Shown here: positions 35,777-44,440 of the stretch, piece after piece
Position numbering within the stretch: position 1 is the stretch's first letter
Layout: the number at the start of each line of letters is the position of its first letter
Origin: Ferruginibacter sp.
Lineage (GTDB): Bacteria; Bacteroidota; Bacteroidia; Chitinophagales; Chitinophagaceae
DNA length: 64,000 nucleotides
Direction of reading: 5' to 3'
Assembly: GCA_016786725.1 (NCBI GenBank)
Contig: JAEUVU010000012.1
Coordinates: 1-64,000 of the forward strand
Program-made: the position numbers and the translations under genes
Notes under the pieces: model-generated
Told to the model about the DNA's origin: nothing
What the model saw: only the letters and a program-made list of their open reading frames with translations
Databases searched by the model: none

Positions 35777-36782
35777 TTTCAAAAAAATTACTTTTTTGAT
35801 TGTATTGATGTTGGTTTCAGCATCTTTACTGGTATCAGCGCAAACTGTTAAGCTTTTAAATTCGGGCAGCAAAGCTTCTTTGCGTGGGCTGAGTGTGGTA
35901 AGCGATGAGGTGGTTTGGGTAAGTGGCAGCGGCGGCTCTGTTGGCCGCAGTATTAACGGCGGCGAAACATGGGTTTGGAAAACCGTGAAGGGTTTTGAGA
36001 AGACCGATTTCAGGGATATAGAAGCATTTGATAAAAATACAGCAATAATCATGGGCATAGCATCACCAGCCTATATTTTAAAAACAACCGATGGCGGCGA
36101 GAACTGGAAAGTTGTTTATGAAAACAAAGATACCAGCATGTTCATGGATGCAATGGAATTCTGGAACGAACAAAGCGGCATCGTGATTGGCGATCCGCTG
36201 GGCGATAAAATTTTTATTGCAAGAACATTTGATGGCGGCGATAGCTGGCGTGGTATTCCTGATGCAAATATTCCTGCAGTTGATAAAGGCGAAGCTTTTT
36301 TTGCCAGCAGCGGTACCAATGTGCGTAAGTTAAATAAGCAGGAAGCTGTTTTTGTAAGTGGCGGTTTGCGGTCACGTTTGTTTATCAGGGATAAAAAAAT
36401 AGATTTACCGATCAATCAGGGCAAAGAAACTACCGGGGCAAATTCAATGGCTGTAAAAAATAAAAAATGCATGGTAATTGTTGGCGGCGATTTTAATGCA
36501 AAGGATGATACCACAAAGAATTGCGTAATTACTTTAGATGGCGGCGAAACATTTGTTGAGCCGGTTATGAGTCCGCATGGTTACCGTAGCTGTGTGGAAT
36601 ACCTTGGTAAAACAAACTGGATAAGCTGCGGACTGAACGGAATTGATTACAGTACCGATGAAGGGCAGCACTGGTCATGGATAAGCAAAGATAGCTTTCA
36701 TGCTGTGCGTAAAGCAAAAAAAGGGAAAGCCGTTTATTTTTCCGGCGGTGGCGGAAGGATCGGTAAACTGGTTTGGAAATAA
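35763..36782 (+). CDS. secreted Ycf48-like (BNR/photosystem assembly type) protein
   Basis: The 339-residue protein has a signal peptide (1-27) and about six BNR/Asp-box repeats, for example S-I-N-G-G-E-T-W, T-T-D-G-G-E-N-W, T-F-D-G-G-D-S-W, T-L-D-G-G-E-T-F and S-T-D-E-G-Q-H-W. This is the beta-propeller form of the Ycf48-like/oxidoreductase family, here in a non-photosynthetic genome, where its role is unknown. The start is a double ATG at 35763. It overlaps the PrsW gene. Confidence 0.85.
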   Translation: MMYYNFKKITFLIVLMLVSASLLVSAQTVKLLNSGSKASLRGLSVVSDEVVWVSGSGGSVGRSINGGETWVWKTVKGFEKTDFRDIEAFDKNTAIIMGIASPAYILKTTDGGENWKVVYENKDTSMFMDAMEFWNEQSGIVIGDPLGDKIFIARTFDGGDSWRGIPDANIPAVDKGEAFFASSGTNVRKLNKQEAVFVSGGLRSRLFIRDKKIDLPINQGKETTGANSMAVKNKKCMVIVGGDFNAKDDTTKNCVITLDGGETFVEPVMSPHGYRSCVEYLGKTNWISCGLNGIDYSTDEGQHWSWISKDSFHAVRKAKKGKAVYFSGGGGRIGKLVWK

Positions 36783-36797
36783 ATTTACTACATAAAA

Positions 36798-36820
36798 AAG
36801 CCACCGTAAAACAGTGGCTT
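36798..36820. terminator. bidirectional terminator between Ycf48-like and sigma factor genes
   Basis: AAGCCAC (36798-36804) pairs with GTGGCTT (36814-36820). A-runs lie before it, so on the minus strand it is followed by T. It probably ends the sigma-factor transcript. Confidence 0.7.
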
Positions 36821-36841
36821 CATATAAAACATTGGTTTGGT

Positions 36842-37426
36842 TTAACTTGCTAATAACTGTGTTTCCGGTAACATTTTACGAACATTGATCAATGCATAAC
36901 GCATACGGCCTAAAGCTGTATTGATGCTGATATCTGAGAGCGCTGCAATTTCCCTGAAACTAAGCCCTGCAAAATGCCTTAATATCAGCATTTCCCGCTG
37001 ATCCTGCGGCAGTTTATCAATTGCCTTTTTAACCTGGTTATCTATTTCTCCTTTCATTATTTTATCATCAACACCCGGTTCAGAAAAATTGTACACTTTA
37101 AAAAGGTCATCGTTATCGCTTGTTTTAATAACAGGTGTCCGCTTCACTTTGCGGTAATGATCCATGCACATGTTGTGTGCAATACGAACAGCCCACGACA
37201 GGAATTTTCCGTTTTCAACATAAGCGCCTTTTTGAAGGCTTTCGAGAATGCGGATGAATACTTCCTGGAAGATATCTTCAGCTAAGTAGTGATCTTTAAC
37301 CAGTAAGTAAATAGAGGTGAAAATTTTGTTTTTGTGGCGGTTTACGAGGTAAGTAAAAGCATTTGAATCTCCGTTTAGGTAGCTTTCAATAAGCTCGTTT
37401 TCACTCAGATTGTTGTAGGATTTCAT
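36842..37426 (-). CDS. ECF-type RNA polymerase sigma factor
   Basis: ATG at 37426 (M-K-S-Y-N-N-L-S) is preferred over the longer frame to 37495 because it gives the usual 194-residue length and the upstream codons look like promoter DNA. Region 2 (D-S-N-A-F-T-Y-L-V-N-R, Y-L-A-E-D-I-F-Q-E-V-F-I-R) and region 4 (L-P-Q-D-Q-R-E-M-L-I-L-R-H-F-A-G-L-S-F-R-E-I-A, then I-S-I-N-T-A-L-G-R) are clear. It should direct RNA polymerase to a small regulon. No anti-sigma gene adjoins it. Confidence 0.93.
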   Translation of the reverse strand: MKSYNNLSENELIESYLNGDSNAFTYLVNRHKNKIFTSIYLLVKDHYLAEDIFQEVFIRILESLQKGAYVENGKFLSWAVRIAHNMCMDHYRKVKRTPVIKTSDNDDLFKVYNFSEPGVDDKIMKGEIDNQVKKAIDKLPQDQREMLILRHFAGLSFREIAALSDISINTALGRMRYALINVRKMLPETQLLAS

Positions 37427-37455
37427 TGGTTTGGGTTTAACAGGAATTAATGAAC

Positions 37456-37463
37456 CAAAAATA
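37456..37463 (-). promoter_or_regulatory. probable -7 promoter element of the sigma factor gene (TATTTTTG)
   Basis: On the minus strand the octamer fits TAnnTTTG and lies 29 bases before the chosen ATG. It sits inside the longer open frame, which supports the shorter start. Confidence 0.5.
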
Positions 37464-37554
37464 ATAGCAGGATAATTATTAAAATGGTAAAACAAACCGA
37501 ATGTGCCGGATGAGTATCTGAACGGGAAAAAAAAGGTACCGAATAAAACAATAA

Positions 37555-37887
37555 TTACTTCTTAAAGGCAAAATATACAGCACCCAGTATTAAAACAAAG
37601 CTTACCAGGTACTTCCAGTGAAAGGGTTCTTTTAAATATAGTACTGCAAAAACAGCAAAAACCACCAGGGTAATTATCTCCTGGGTGATCTTTAACTGGA
37701 AGCCGTTAAACCCGTTTACATAACCAAGCCGGTTGGCTGGCACCATCAGCATATATTCAAACAGGGCAATACCCCAGCTGATGAGGACAGCTTTCCATAA
37801 AGGCAGGCTGGTGTTTTTAAGGTTGCCATACCAGGCAAAGGTCATAAAAATATTAGAGGCAGTAAGGAGAAGGATTGTTCGTATCAT
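37555..37887 (-). CDS. DMT-family (DUF486) small membrane protein
   Basis: The 110-residue protein has four hydrophobic segments and the DUF486 pattern: F-A-W-Y-G, W-G-I-A-L-F-E-Y, P-A-N-R-L-G-Y, and Q-L-K-I-T-Q-E-I. It is probably a small-drug-transporter-like inner-membrane protein, with no known substrate. Confidence 0.88.
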   Translation of the reverse strand: MIRTILLLTASNIFMTFAWYGNLKNTSLPLWKAVLISWGIALFEYMLMVPANRLGYVNGFNGFQLKITQEIITLVVFAVFAVLYLKEPFHWKYLVSFVLILGAVYFAFKK

Positions 37888-37914
37888 GGAAATTTTTTAA
37901 TTACACAAATTAAA

Positions 37915-37959
37915 ACGAATTACACGAATTTGATAGAAGCTGAAATTCGTGTAATTCGT
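37915..37959. repeat. perfect 17-bp inverted repeat with tandem TTCGTGTAA units
   Basis: ACGAATTACACGAATTT (37915-37931) and AAATTCGTGTAATTCGT (37943-37959) pair perfectly around 11 bases. Two more TTCGTGTAA-type units follow to 37981. It fills the gap between two leftward membrane-protein genes. Confidence 0.8.
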
Positions 37960-37986
37960 GTAATCTGTATAATTCGTGTAACTTAA

Positions 37987-38256
37987 CTAGTTCCGGTTTC
38001 GCCCGAAAATTATATTTATGATGGCTAACAGAACCACAGCACCAATAGCTGCTGTTAATACATAATTTAGCCAGGCTTTACCTGTATTGATATGCAGGCC
38101 CAGTTTTGGCAAAAGCCAATAGCCGATAAATCCGCCAACAATACCTACCACAATATTACCGATCAGCCCAAGGCCGCCGCCCTGGAAAACCATACCGCCA
38201 AGCCATCCGGCTAAAGCGCCTAAAATTAGAATGATGATGAGTGATTGTCCGTCCAT
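37987..38256 (-). CDS. GlsB/YeaQ/YmgE-family stress membrane protein
   Basis: The 89-residue protein has three hydrophobic helices and the family pattern G-A-L-A-G-W-L-G-G, G-L-I-G-N-I-V-V-G-I-V-G and G-G-F-I-G-Y-W. It is often called transglycosylase-associated, though no activity is known. It lies between smc and the DUF486 gene on the same strand, divided from smc by a repeat-rich 126-base gap. Confidence 0.92.
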   Translation of the reverse strand: MDGQSLIIILILGALAGWLGGMVFQGGGLGLIGNIVVGIVGGFIGYWLLPKLGLHINTGKAWLNYVLTAAIGAVVLLAIINIIFGRNRN

Positions 38257-38269
38257 AATAGTTGATTTA

Positions 38270-38379
38270 ATTGATAATGAAAAAATGGATAATTGATAAT
38301 TTTTTCAATTACAAAATCCCTGCCGGATAGATTGCAGCATGAACAAGTGAAAATTATCCATTATCAATTAGGTAATTAT
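38270..38379. repeat. AT-rich inverted repeats between smc and the GlsB gene
   Basis: Motifs of the type AATTGATAAT and AATGGATAATT on the left recur inverted (AATTATCCATTATCAATTA) on the right, and again near 38371-38383. Nothing gene-like lies here. Confidence 0.55.
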
Positions 38380-38382
38380 CCA

Positions 38383-41300
38383 TTAGTTCAGGCTCCTGAA
38401 ATCAACCGGCACCAGTTTACTTACACCTGGCTCCTGCATGGTTACACCGTAAATAACATCCACGGCGCTCATGGTCATTTTATTGTGGGTAACAATAATG
38501 AACTGGCTGTTCTCACTGAATTTTTTGATCATCTGCGTAAACTTGCCTACGTTGGCATCATCCAGCGGTGCATCAACCTCATCCAAAATACAGAACGGGG
38601 CCGGTTTAATTAAGTAGATGGCAAACAAAAGTGCCGTTGCAGTTAATGTTTTTTCTCCACCACTTAACTGGCCGATTGATGATGGACGTTTTCCCTTTGG
38701 TTTGGCAACAATATCAATATTGGTCTCCGCTAAATTCTCCGGATCAACCATGATCATGTCAGCCGTATCATCTTCTGTAAACAAGGCTTTAAACACCTTC
38801 TGGAAATTCTCCCTTACCCTGTTGAATGTATCCAGGAACTGCTGGTTGGCAGTAGCTTCCACTTCCTGTATGGTCAGCATCAGGCTTTCCCTTGCCGTTA
38901 CCAGGTCGTTCTTTTGCTCAAGAATAAACTCGTACCGTTTTTTCATTTCGGTATAAGCCTCAATTGCTGTTGGGTTTATTTCCCCGATATTTTCTAAACG
39001 CTTGCGTTGCCTTTCGTTCTTTTCACGCAATTCTTCTAAAGGCGTATCTGTAGTACGTGGCTCATCAATAATCACATCCAGGTCAACCTTAAACTCTACA
39101 TTCAGGCGTTCTTTCATCCCTGCAAGTTGAAGTTTAAGATCGCTGAGCCTGTCTTTAATTTCATTCAGCAAAGTATCAATGCCTTCTTTTGATTTTAGCT
39201 TGCTTTTTATTTCATTCTCCTTTTCAGTTAAAGCATTGCGCAGGTTGTAATAAAGCTGGTCTGCTTCATTCAGAGCTCTTTCTTCTGTTTCTTTATTCTG
39301 AAGCATTGAAATAACCGTAGCTTCAAGTTCTTTCAGCTGTTCAGCCGTTTCGGTAATGCTTGCAGAAGCTTCGCTTAATTGAGCTGTGCTGTTCTCTATT
39401 TGTAAAGTCAGGTCGTTAAGCTGGTTGGTTTTAAATTCAAACTCCTGCTTTAGTGAAACCACTTTGCTCTGCTGTTTGGTAAACTGCAGGTTGCTGTCGT
39501 TAAAAGTGGAGGTAGCCTTGTTATAATCTTCTTCTGCAGCAGCGTAATCTTGTTCAATCAGCTGCATTTTTTCGGTAAGCTCTTTAATTTGGGTGTTGAA
39601 ACTGCCCAGCATTTCCCGGGTGCTTGCTATATCAGTATGGTTGGCCTCCAATTGTTTTTCCAGCTCTGCCACCCTTGCACTGCTGGTTTCTTCCAGGTGC
39701 ACAAGATTTTCTATCTTATTTTGTAAAGAGAAAACATGATTGGTGAGGTTATTAATATCCTGCTGAGTTTGCCTAATGGCATTTTCTTTCAACTGTTCAT
39801 TATAAGCAATCACTTCATTGTGATGCTCCTGTATGGTTGCTTTTAAACCATTTACAACAGTTTCCTGTGCTGTGATCTCCTCAATTAATTTCTCCAGGTT
39901 CTTTGCACGGCCTATCTTCTTCCCTTCAAACAAACCAACACTTCCACCGGTTAATGAGTATTTGCCTTTTACGTATTTACCGGTTTTTTCAAGCACCACT
40001 GCGCCATTGCTGTTGCGTAAAGCATCTTCATTTTCTGCAATAAAAACATTGCCCAGCAAATGTTTGGCAAGGTTGGCGTATTTGCTTTCAACCTCAACAA
40101 CATTCAATGCAGGGATGGTTCCTTCAGGCTGATGCTGGCTCTCAAAATCAGTGAATTTATCCTGTAAAAAGAAATTGGCTTTTCCTTTTTTGTTGTCATC
40201 CAGCAAATGAACAGCCTGTAAGCCTTCTTCTAAATTATTAACTACATAATAATTAAGAAATGGTTCCAATACATTTTCAACTGCTGCCCGGTATTCTTCT
40301 TTTACATAAATTATGTCGCTTAATAAGGGTGCAGTATGATTCCAGGCTGGATTATTGTGCAGGAATTTTACACTTTCCGGATAGCCTTCCATTGAATCAA
40401 TCAAACTCTTTAACAGGTCGTGTTCGTTCTTCTTGCTGTCTAATGTGCGGCTTTCATTTGCCAGTTCGTTACGCAGGCCTTCCAGTTTGTTCTGCGTTTG
40501 CAAAATTTGCTCTTTGGTAAATTCATGATGATCCTGCAACTGCTGCAGATCGGTTTTCTTTTGTTCCAGTTCTTCAGTTTTAAGCTTTTTTTCAGGCTCC
40601 AACTGTTGTAACTGGTTTTGGCGTTGTGTTTTCTCTTCCTGTATCTGGGTTACAGTTCTTTGTAAATTTTGGATTGATGTATCTGCAACGGCCACTTTCT
40701 TTTCTGCATCAAACTGGTCTCTTTGCAGGGCCTGGCTTTGCTTACGCAGTTCATCAATATGGCTTCGTTTGTCGTCAAAAATCTTCCGCTTTTCTTCTAC
40801 CGCATTTTTCAAGTCAGCCAGCTTACCTTCAAACTGCGCTAACTGCAATTCATCTTCAGTTATCTGGTTACCGGTAAATTTTATGCTTTCATCAAGGCCT
40901 TTTAATTGCCCTCCTGCTTTCAGCAAAAACTCGTTTAAACCGGTTTCTCTTTCTTTTAAATATTGCAGGCGCTGCCCACTTAAATTCTTTTCATTTTCTT
41001 TATTGCGAACCGCATCCAGCATTTCATTAAATGCATGCTGCATGGTTTGCAAAGCTTTTTCTTTCGCTACCAAATCCAGCTTTTCCTGCTCAAGAGCCGC
41101 TTCTTCTACAGCAATGGCAGCTTCAAGTTCAATTCGCTTGTCAACTTCTGCTTTTTGCTTTTCATTAAGCTCGTGATAGGTAACATTAAAGCCTTCCAGT
41201 GCAGCTTTGGCAAGCTCAATGCTAACCTCCTTGTATTCTTTTTTTATTTCGAAATATTTCTCTGCTTTTTTGGCCTGGCTTTCAAGGCTTTTGAGCTGGT

Positions 41301-41898
41301 TGTTTATCTCAAACAACAAGTCTTCCACACGGGCAAGGTCCTGTTCTGCAGCGTCTAATTTAAGCTTGGCTTCTTTTTTCCTGGTTTTGTAGATGGAAAT
41401 ACCCGCAGCCTGCTCAAGCATTTTGCGGCGGCTGAATTCCTTGTCTTTGATAATATCATCCACCATGCCCAGTTCAATAATGGCGTAGCTGTCGTTGCTT
41501 ACGCCAGTATCCATAAAAAGATTGTGAATGTCTTTTAAACGGCAGGCCACATCGTTCAGGCGGTATTCACTTTCCCCGCTTTTGTAATACTTACGGGTGA
41601 TGGTTACAGTGCTGAATTCAGTTGGCAGAAGGTTCTTTGTATTATCAAAAGTGAGGCTTACCTCGGCAATGCCACTGGCGCTGCGGGTTTTGCTGCCATT
41701 AAACACCAGGCTTTCCAGGTTTTCACTACGAAGGTTGCTGATCTTATGCTCCCCAATCACCCAGCGGATGCTATCAACAATATTGCTTTTTCCACAGCCA
41801 TTGGGGCCAATTACCCCGGTAATACCCTCATCAAAATTAAGTACGGTTTTATCGGCAAAACTCTTAAATCCCTTTATTTCTAAGCTCTTTAAACGCAC
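38383..41898 (-). CDS. smc: chromosome segregation protein SMC
   Basis: The 1171-residue protein has the Walker A motif G-P-N-G-C-G-K-S-N (31-39), long coiled coils interrupted by a hinge (about 500-650), the ABC signature Q-L-S-G-G-E-K-T-L and the Walker B region F-C-I-L-D-E-V-D-A near the C-terminus. It forms a DNA-binding dimer that compacts and separates chromosomes with ScpAB, which are not in this window. The start is a GTG at 41898; the upstream frame closes at a TGA seven codons earlier, and no ATG precedes it. The length is normal. Confidence 0.97.
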   Translation of the reverse strand: MRLKSLEIKGFKSFADKTVLNFDEGITGVIGPNGCGKSNIVDSIRWVIGEHKISNLRSENLESLVFNGSKTRSASGIAEVSLTFDNTKNLLPTEFSTVTITRKYYKSGESEYRLNDVACRLKDIHNLFMDTGVSNDSYAIIELGMVDDIIKDKEFSRRKMLEQAAGISIYKTRKKEAKLKLDAAEQDLARVEDLLFEINNQLKSLESQAKKAEKYFEIKKEYKEVSIELAKAALEGFNVTYHELNEKQKAEVDKRIELEAAIAVEEAALEQEKLDLVAKEKALQTMQHAFNEMLDAVRNKENEKNLSGQRLQYLKERETGLNEFLLKAGGQLKGLDESIKFTGNQITEDELQLAQFEGKLADLKNAVEEKRKIFDDKRSHIDELRKQSQALQRDQFDAEKKVAVADTSIQNLQRTVTQIQEEKTQRQNQLQQLEPEKKLKTEELEQKKTDLQQLQDHHEFTKEQILQTQNKLEGLRNELANESRTLDSKKNEHDLLKSLIDSMEGYPESVKFLHNNPAWNHTAPLLSDIIYVKEEYRAAVENVLEPFLNYYVVNNLEEGLQAVHLLDDNKKGKANFFLQDKFTDFESQHQPEGTIPALNVVEVESKYANLAKHLLGNVFIAENEDALRNSNGAVVLEKTGKYVKGKYSLTGGSVGLFEGKKIGRAKNLEKLIEEITAQETVVNGLKATIQEHHNEVIAYNEQLKENAIRQTQQDINNLTNHVFSLQNKIENLVHLEETSSARVAELEKQLEANHTDIASTREMLGSFNTQIKELTEKMQLIEQDYAAAEEDYNKATSTFNDSNLQFTKQQSKVVSLKQEFEFKTNQLNDLTLQIENSTAQLSEASASITETAEQLKELEATVISMLQNKETEERALNEADQLYYNLRNALTEKENEIKSKLKSKEGIDTLLNEIKDRLSDLKLQLAGMKERLNVEFKVDLDVIIDEPRTTDTPLEELREKNERQRKRLENIGEINPTAIEAYTEMKKRYEFILEQKNDLVTARESLMLTIQEVEATANQQFLDTFNRVRENFQKVFKALFTEDDTADMIMVDPENLAETNIDIVAKPKGKRPSSIGQLSGGEKTLTATALLFAIYLIKPAPFCILDEVDAPLDDANVGKFTQMIKKFSENSQFIIVTHNKMTMSAVDVIYGVTMQEPGVSKLVPVDFRSLN

Positions 41899-42086
41899 GT
41901 GTATCTGTTTTTTTAGTCAGACGGCAAATATAATGGAATGGGGCAATAGAAAATTTTGATTTTTTACAGCAATTTACCATAGTTATTCACAGTTTGTGAG
42001 CCTTACCGGGTACACATAAAATAAAAATATCTTTAACCTGTATGTTTACACAAACAATTATTAATTTTAAACAAAAACCAACTAGC

Positions 42087-42575
42087 ATGCTTAAAAATCT
42101 AGTTTTTGCAGCCATCATACTCATTAGCATAGCATCATGCAAATCTTCAAAAAAGAAGGCTTTTGATTACAGTGAGAATTTTGTAAAAAAAGAAAAGAGC
42201 ATTTCAGATGACATAACTAAAACCGAGGAGAAGGTGGCACGCTATGCTGCTGTGCAACAGTATGACAGTATTGCTATAGCCGGAGAAAAAATGGAAAAAC
42301 TGGTTGATGACAAGATACAGGAAATAAAAAAGGAGCCGGTTCCTGATGTGAAGGAAGCAGCAAATTTTAAGGAAGCCTGTATCAAATATTTTACATTCAT
42401 AAAAGCGCTTTACACAGCCTATAAAGACTTTGGGAAGGCCTCTTCAGATACAGAAAGAGAAGCTGTGAGGACAAAATTAGTTGAACTTACAGATAAGAAA
42501 CAAGCTGTAATCGATGATATAAAAGCTGCGCAGAAGAAATTTGCAGATGCAAATGATTTTAAGCTGGAAAAATAA
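42087..42575 (+). CDS. helical lipoprotein, unknown function
   Basis: ATG at 42087 (M-L-K-N-L-V-F-A-A) is preferred over 42042, because it starts a lipobox signal I-S-I-A-S-C. The 162-residue product has a Lys/Glu-rich mature part with long helices (E-K-S-I-S-D-D-I-T-K-T-E-E-K and A-V-I-D-D-I-K-A-A-Q-K-K), probably coiled. Function unknown. Confidence 0.75.
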   Translation: MLKNLVFAAIILISIASCKSSKKKAFDYSENFVKKEKSISDDITKTEEKVARYAAVQQYDSIAIAGEKMEKLVDDKIQEIKKEPVPDVKEAANFKEACIKYFTFIKALYTAYKDFGKASSDTEREAVRTKLVELTDKKQAVIDDIKAAQKKFADANDFKLEK

Positions 42576-42706
42576 CGGCCTATACCTATTCTTTTGTACT
42601 ATCAATCCTTATCAATTTCGTGGCATTTAGATTGCTTCAGGCTAATTGTTGCTTTCAATAAACATTGTTAGCAAGAATAGTTTTCATTTACCAATAAAAT
42701 TTGCAC

Positions 42707-42863
42707 ATGAATAAATTAGTAAGAGGCCTGATTGCCGGTAATGGAGCCCCAAAAATCAGGAGGCGGCTGTTTTAGCACCATTATTATCTTTTTACTTATC
42801 TGGTATGCGCCGGAGCGGTGCCAGTACTTTAGGTGGTATATACATGCATATGCCGGGCAATAG
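42707..42863 (+). pseudogene. possible frameshifted small membrane protein gene
   Basis: From ATG 42707 the first frame reads M-N-K-L-V-R-G-L-I-A-G-N-G-A-P-K and then stops at a TAG. Removal of one base from the C4-A5 run at about 42748-42756 joins it to G-G-G-C-F-S-T-I-I-I-F-L-L-I-W-Y-A, a plausible membrane segment, which ends at TAG 42861. It is probably a frame-shifted remnant or a sequence error. This is the only content I see in the gene-free stretch 42576-42997 apart from the terminator. Confidence 0.4.
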
Positions 42864-42952
42864 AAAAAATCACCTTTAAGGGCGAAAACCAGGTAATGAA
42901 ATTTGATTACTACAGTTGCACACCTCTTTAACAATTTTCATTTATAAAGAAA

Positions 42953-42979
42953 AAGAGGAGCAATCGGCTCCTCTTTTTT
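42953..42979. terminator. bidirectional terminator
   Basis: AAGAGGAGC (42953-42961) and GCTCCTCTT (42967-42975) pair around AATCG. T-runs occur on both strands after the stem. It ends the leftward TPR gene. Confidence 0.85.
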
Positions 42980-42997
42980 AAAACACTCCAGTGTTAT

Positions 42998-44278
42998 TTA
43001 GAGCTTTTCAACTTCAAGTTTTCTTTTTTCTGTTTCAGCAACTTTTGCAGCATCTCCTTTTACTTTATAACCATGGCTCAATATTTCCAATGCCAGTTTA
43101 TAATTAGCCTTATCTGAGAATTTGTATTTTTCCAACTTGCTTAAAAGATCTGCAGCAGTTTCTGCATAGGGGATGCTGGCAAGTGAAAGTGCTTTTGATT
43201 CAGCTATCAGGTCATTCTTTACTTTCAGCTCAGCAGGTTTGGTGCCTTTTATTTTAGCTATACGCTCCTGCATATCAAAAGTTTTGTTGTAGTAAATATT
43301 TGCCAGTTGCAGGTTAGTTTCAATAGTTGACTTTATAGAGAGTGCTTTTTTATACAATTCTTCCATCCTGGCACGGTATAAAGCTACAGCATTTGCATCT
43401 TTATTCTTTGCTGCATCCCCGGTTAAAAATTTGTCAATTTCAACAGCATAATTATAAAAAACAACATAGTTGTTAGGCAGTGATTTTGTAAGTTCTTCAT
43501 ATTTATTCAGCAAAGCTTCGCCTTCAAGTTCTCCAATAGAAAATTCAATTTCTCTCATTTCCCAATATTGATTATCAACTGGGTAATGCTGTTTGGCAGC
43601 GGCAATATATTTTGCAAAATCCGCCGCATTTTTTTCTTTCATAGCCTTTATTACAAGTTCATCATAGGCTGTTGCATATTTTTCATCACTTAGATTTGCA
43701 TCCGCTATTTTTCTGAAATAAACCAATGCATCATCTTTGTTCTTAAGTTCATTGGCAATTATTGCCAGGTTCCAGACCATACTGGTATCAAGTGCCGAAA
43801 ATTTATATCCATTAGCGCCAGCTATTCCGTTGGCAGCAATATAATCATGCACTTCAAGCGCCTTTTGAAATGAGGTAAATGATTCTGTATAATTTTTGGC
43901 GGTATAAGCCTTGATACCCAGGTCATCATATCCGTAATAGGTGTTAAAAATGGTTTTATTTGCCTCCTCAGTGGTTAAAGCAAACTTAGGATCAAGCTCC
44001 CTGTATTTTTTGAGTGCATTAAAACTGGCCTGCAGGTAAGTTTTCTTTTGATCTGCAGGTGTAGATTCCATTACGCCGAGTGCAGTATAGATAGCTGCTT
44101 TGTAGTACCAGCCTTCTGCTTTGGCAGCATTTTTTTCATTAGCCATATAAGCATCTATTTCCGGTTTGGCTTTATCATACTGGCCAGACAGGATATAAAT
44201 TTTTATGTTCTTTAATTCCTGGCCGTAACTATGTACAACGGCAAAAAACAATACAAACAATAATACATATTTCTTCAT
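42998..44278 (-). CDS. secreted TPR-like protein
   Basis: The 426-residue protein has a signal peptide (1-19, ending S-Y-G-Q) and helical repeats typical of tetratricopeptide arrays (Y-Y-K-A-A-I-Y-T-A-L-G, D-D-A-L-V-Y-F-R-K-I-A-D, A-L-Y-R-A-R-M-E-E-L-Y-K-K-A-L). It is probably an envelope scaffold protein. The start of dnaG lies 162 bases away on the other strand. The role is unknown. Confidence 0.8.
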   Translation of the reverse strand: MKKYVLLFVLFFAVVHSYGQELKNIKIYILSGQYDKAKPEIDAYMANEKNAAKAEGWYYKAAIYTALGVMESTPADQKKTYLQASFNALKKYRELDPKFALTTEEANKTIFNTYYGYDDLGIKAYTAKNYTESFTSFQKALEVHDYIAANGIAGANGYKFSALDTSMVWNLAIIANELKNKDDALVYFRKIADANLSDEKYATAYDELVIKAMKEKNAADFAKYIAAAKQHYPVDNQYWEMREIEFSIGELEGEALLNKYEELTKSLPNNYVVFYNYAVEIDKFLTGDAAKNKDANAVALYRARMEELYKKALSIKSTIETNLQLANIYYNKTFDMQERIAKIKGTKPAELKVKNDLIAESKALSLASIPYAETAADLLSKLEKYKFSDKANYKLALEILSHGYKVKGDAAKVAETEKRKLEVEKL

Positions 44279-44440
44279 GCTTTAATTTTTTAGGTGTTAA
44301 AGGTATTAATTAACAAGTTGATTTTTGCCGGATTTTTTCATAAATTATGCCATAGTTTTAAAAGCTGCACCGTTTACCAAAGTTTAACAATGTGCCAATA
44401 TGCCAAACATGTGTAAATTACAGCCCCAATAATTGAAAAA

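Noticed and set aside
42748..42756. programmed -1 frameshift at CCCAAAA
   Set aside because: The -1 frame after the site has no plausible protein; the hydrophobic continuation needs the loss of one base instead.
42716..42934. 72-residue leftward frame in the gap before the TPR gene
   Set aside because: It does not resemble any protein, while the plus strand shows a broken membrane-protein gene in the same place.
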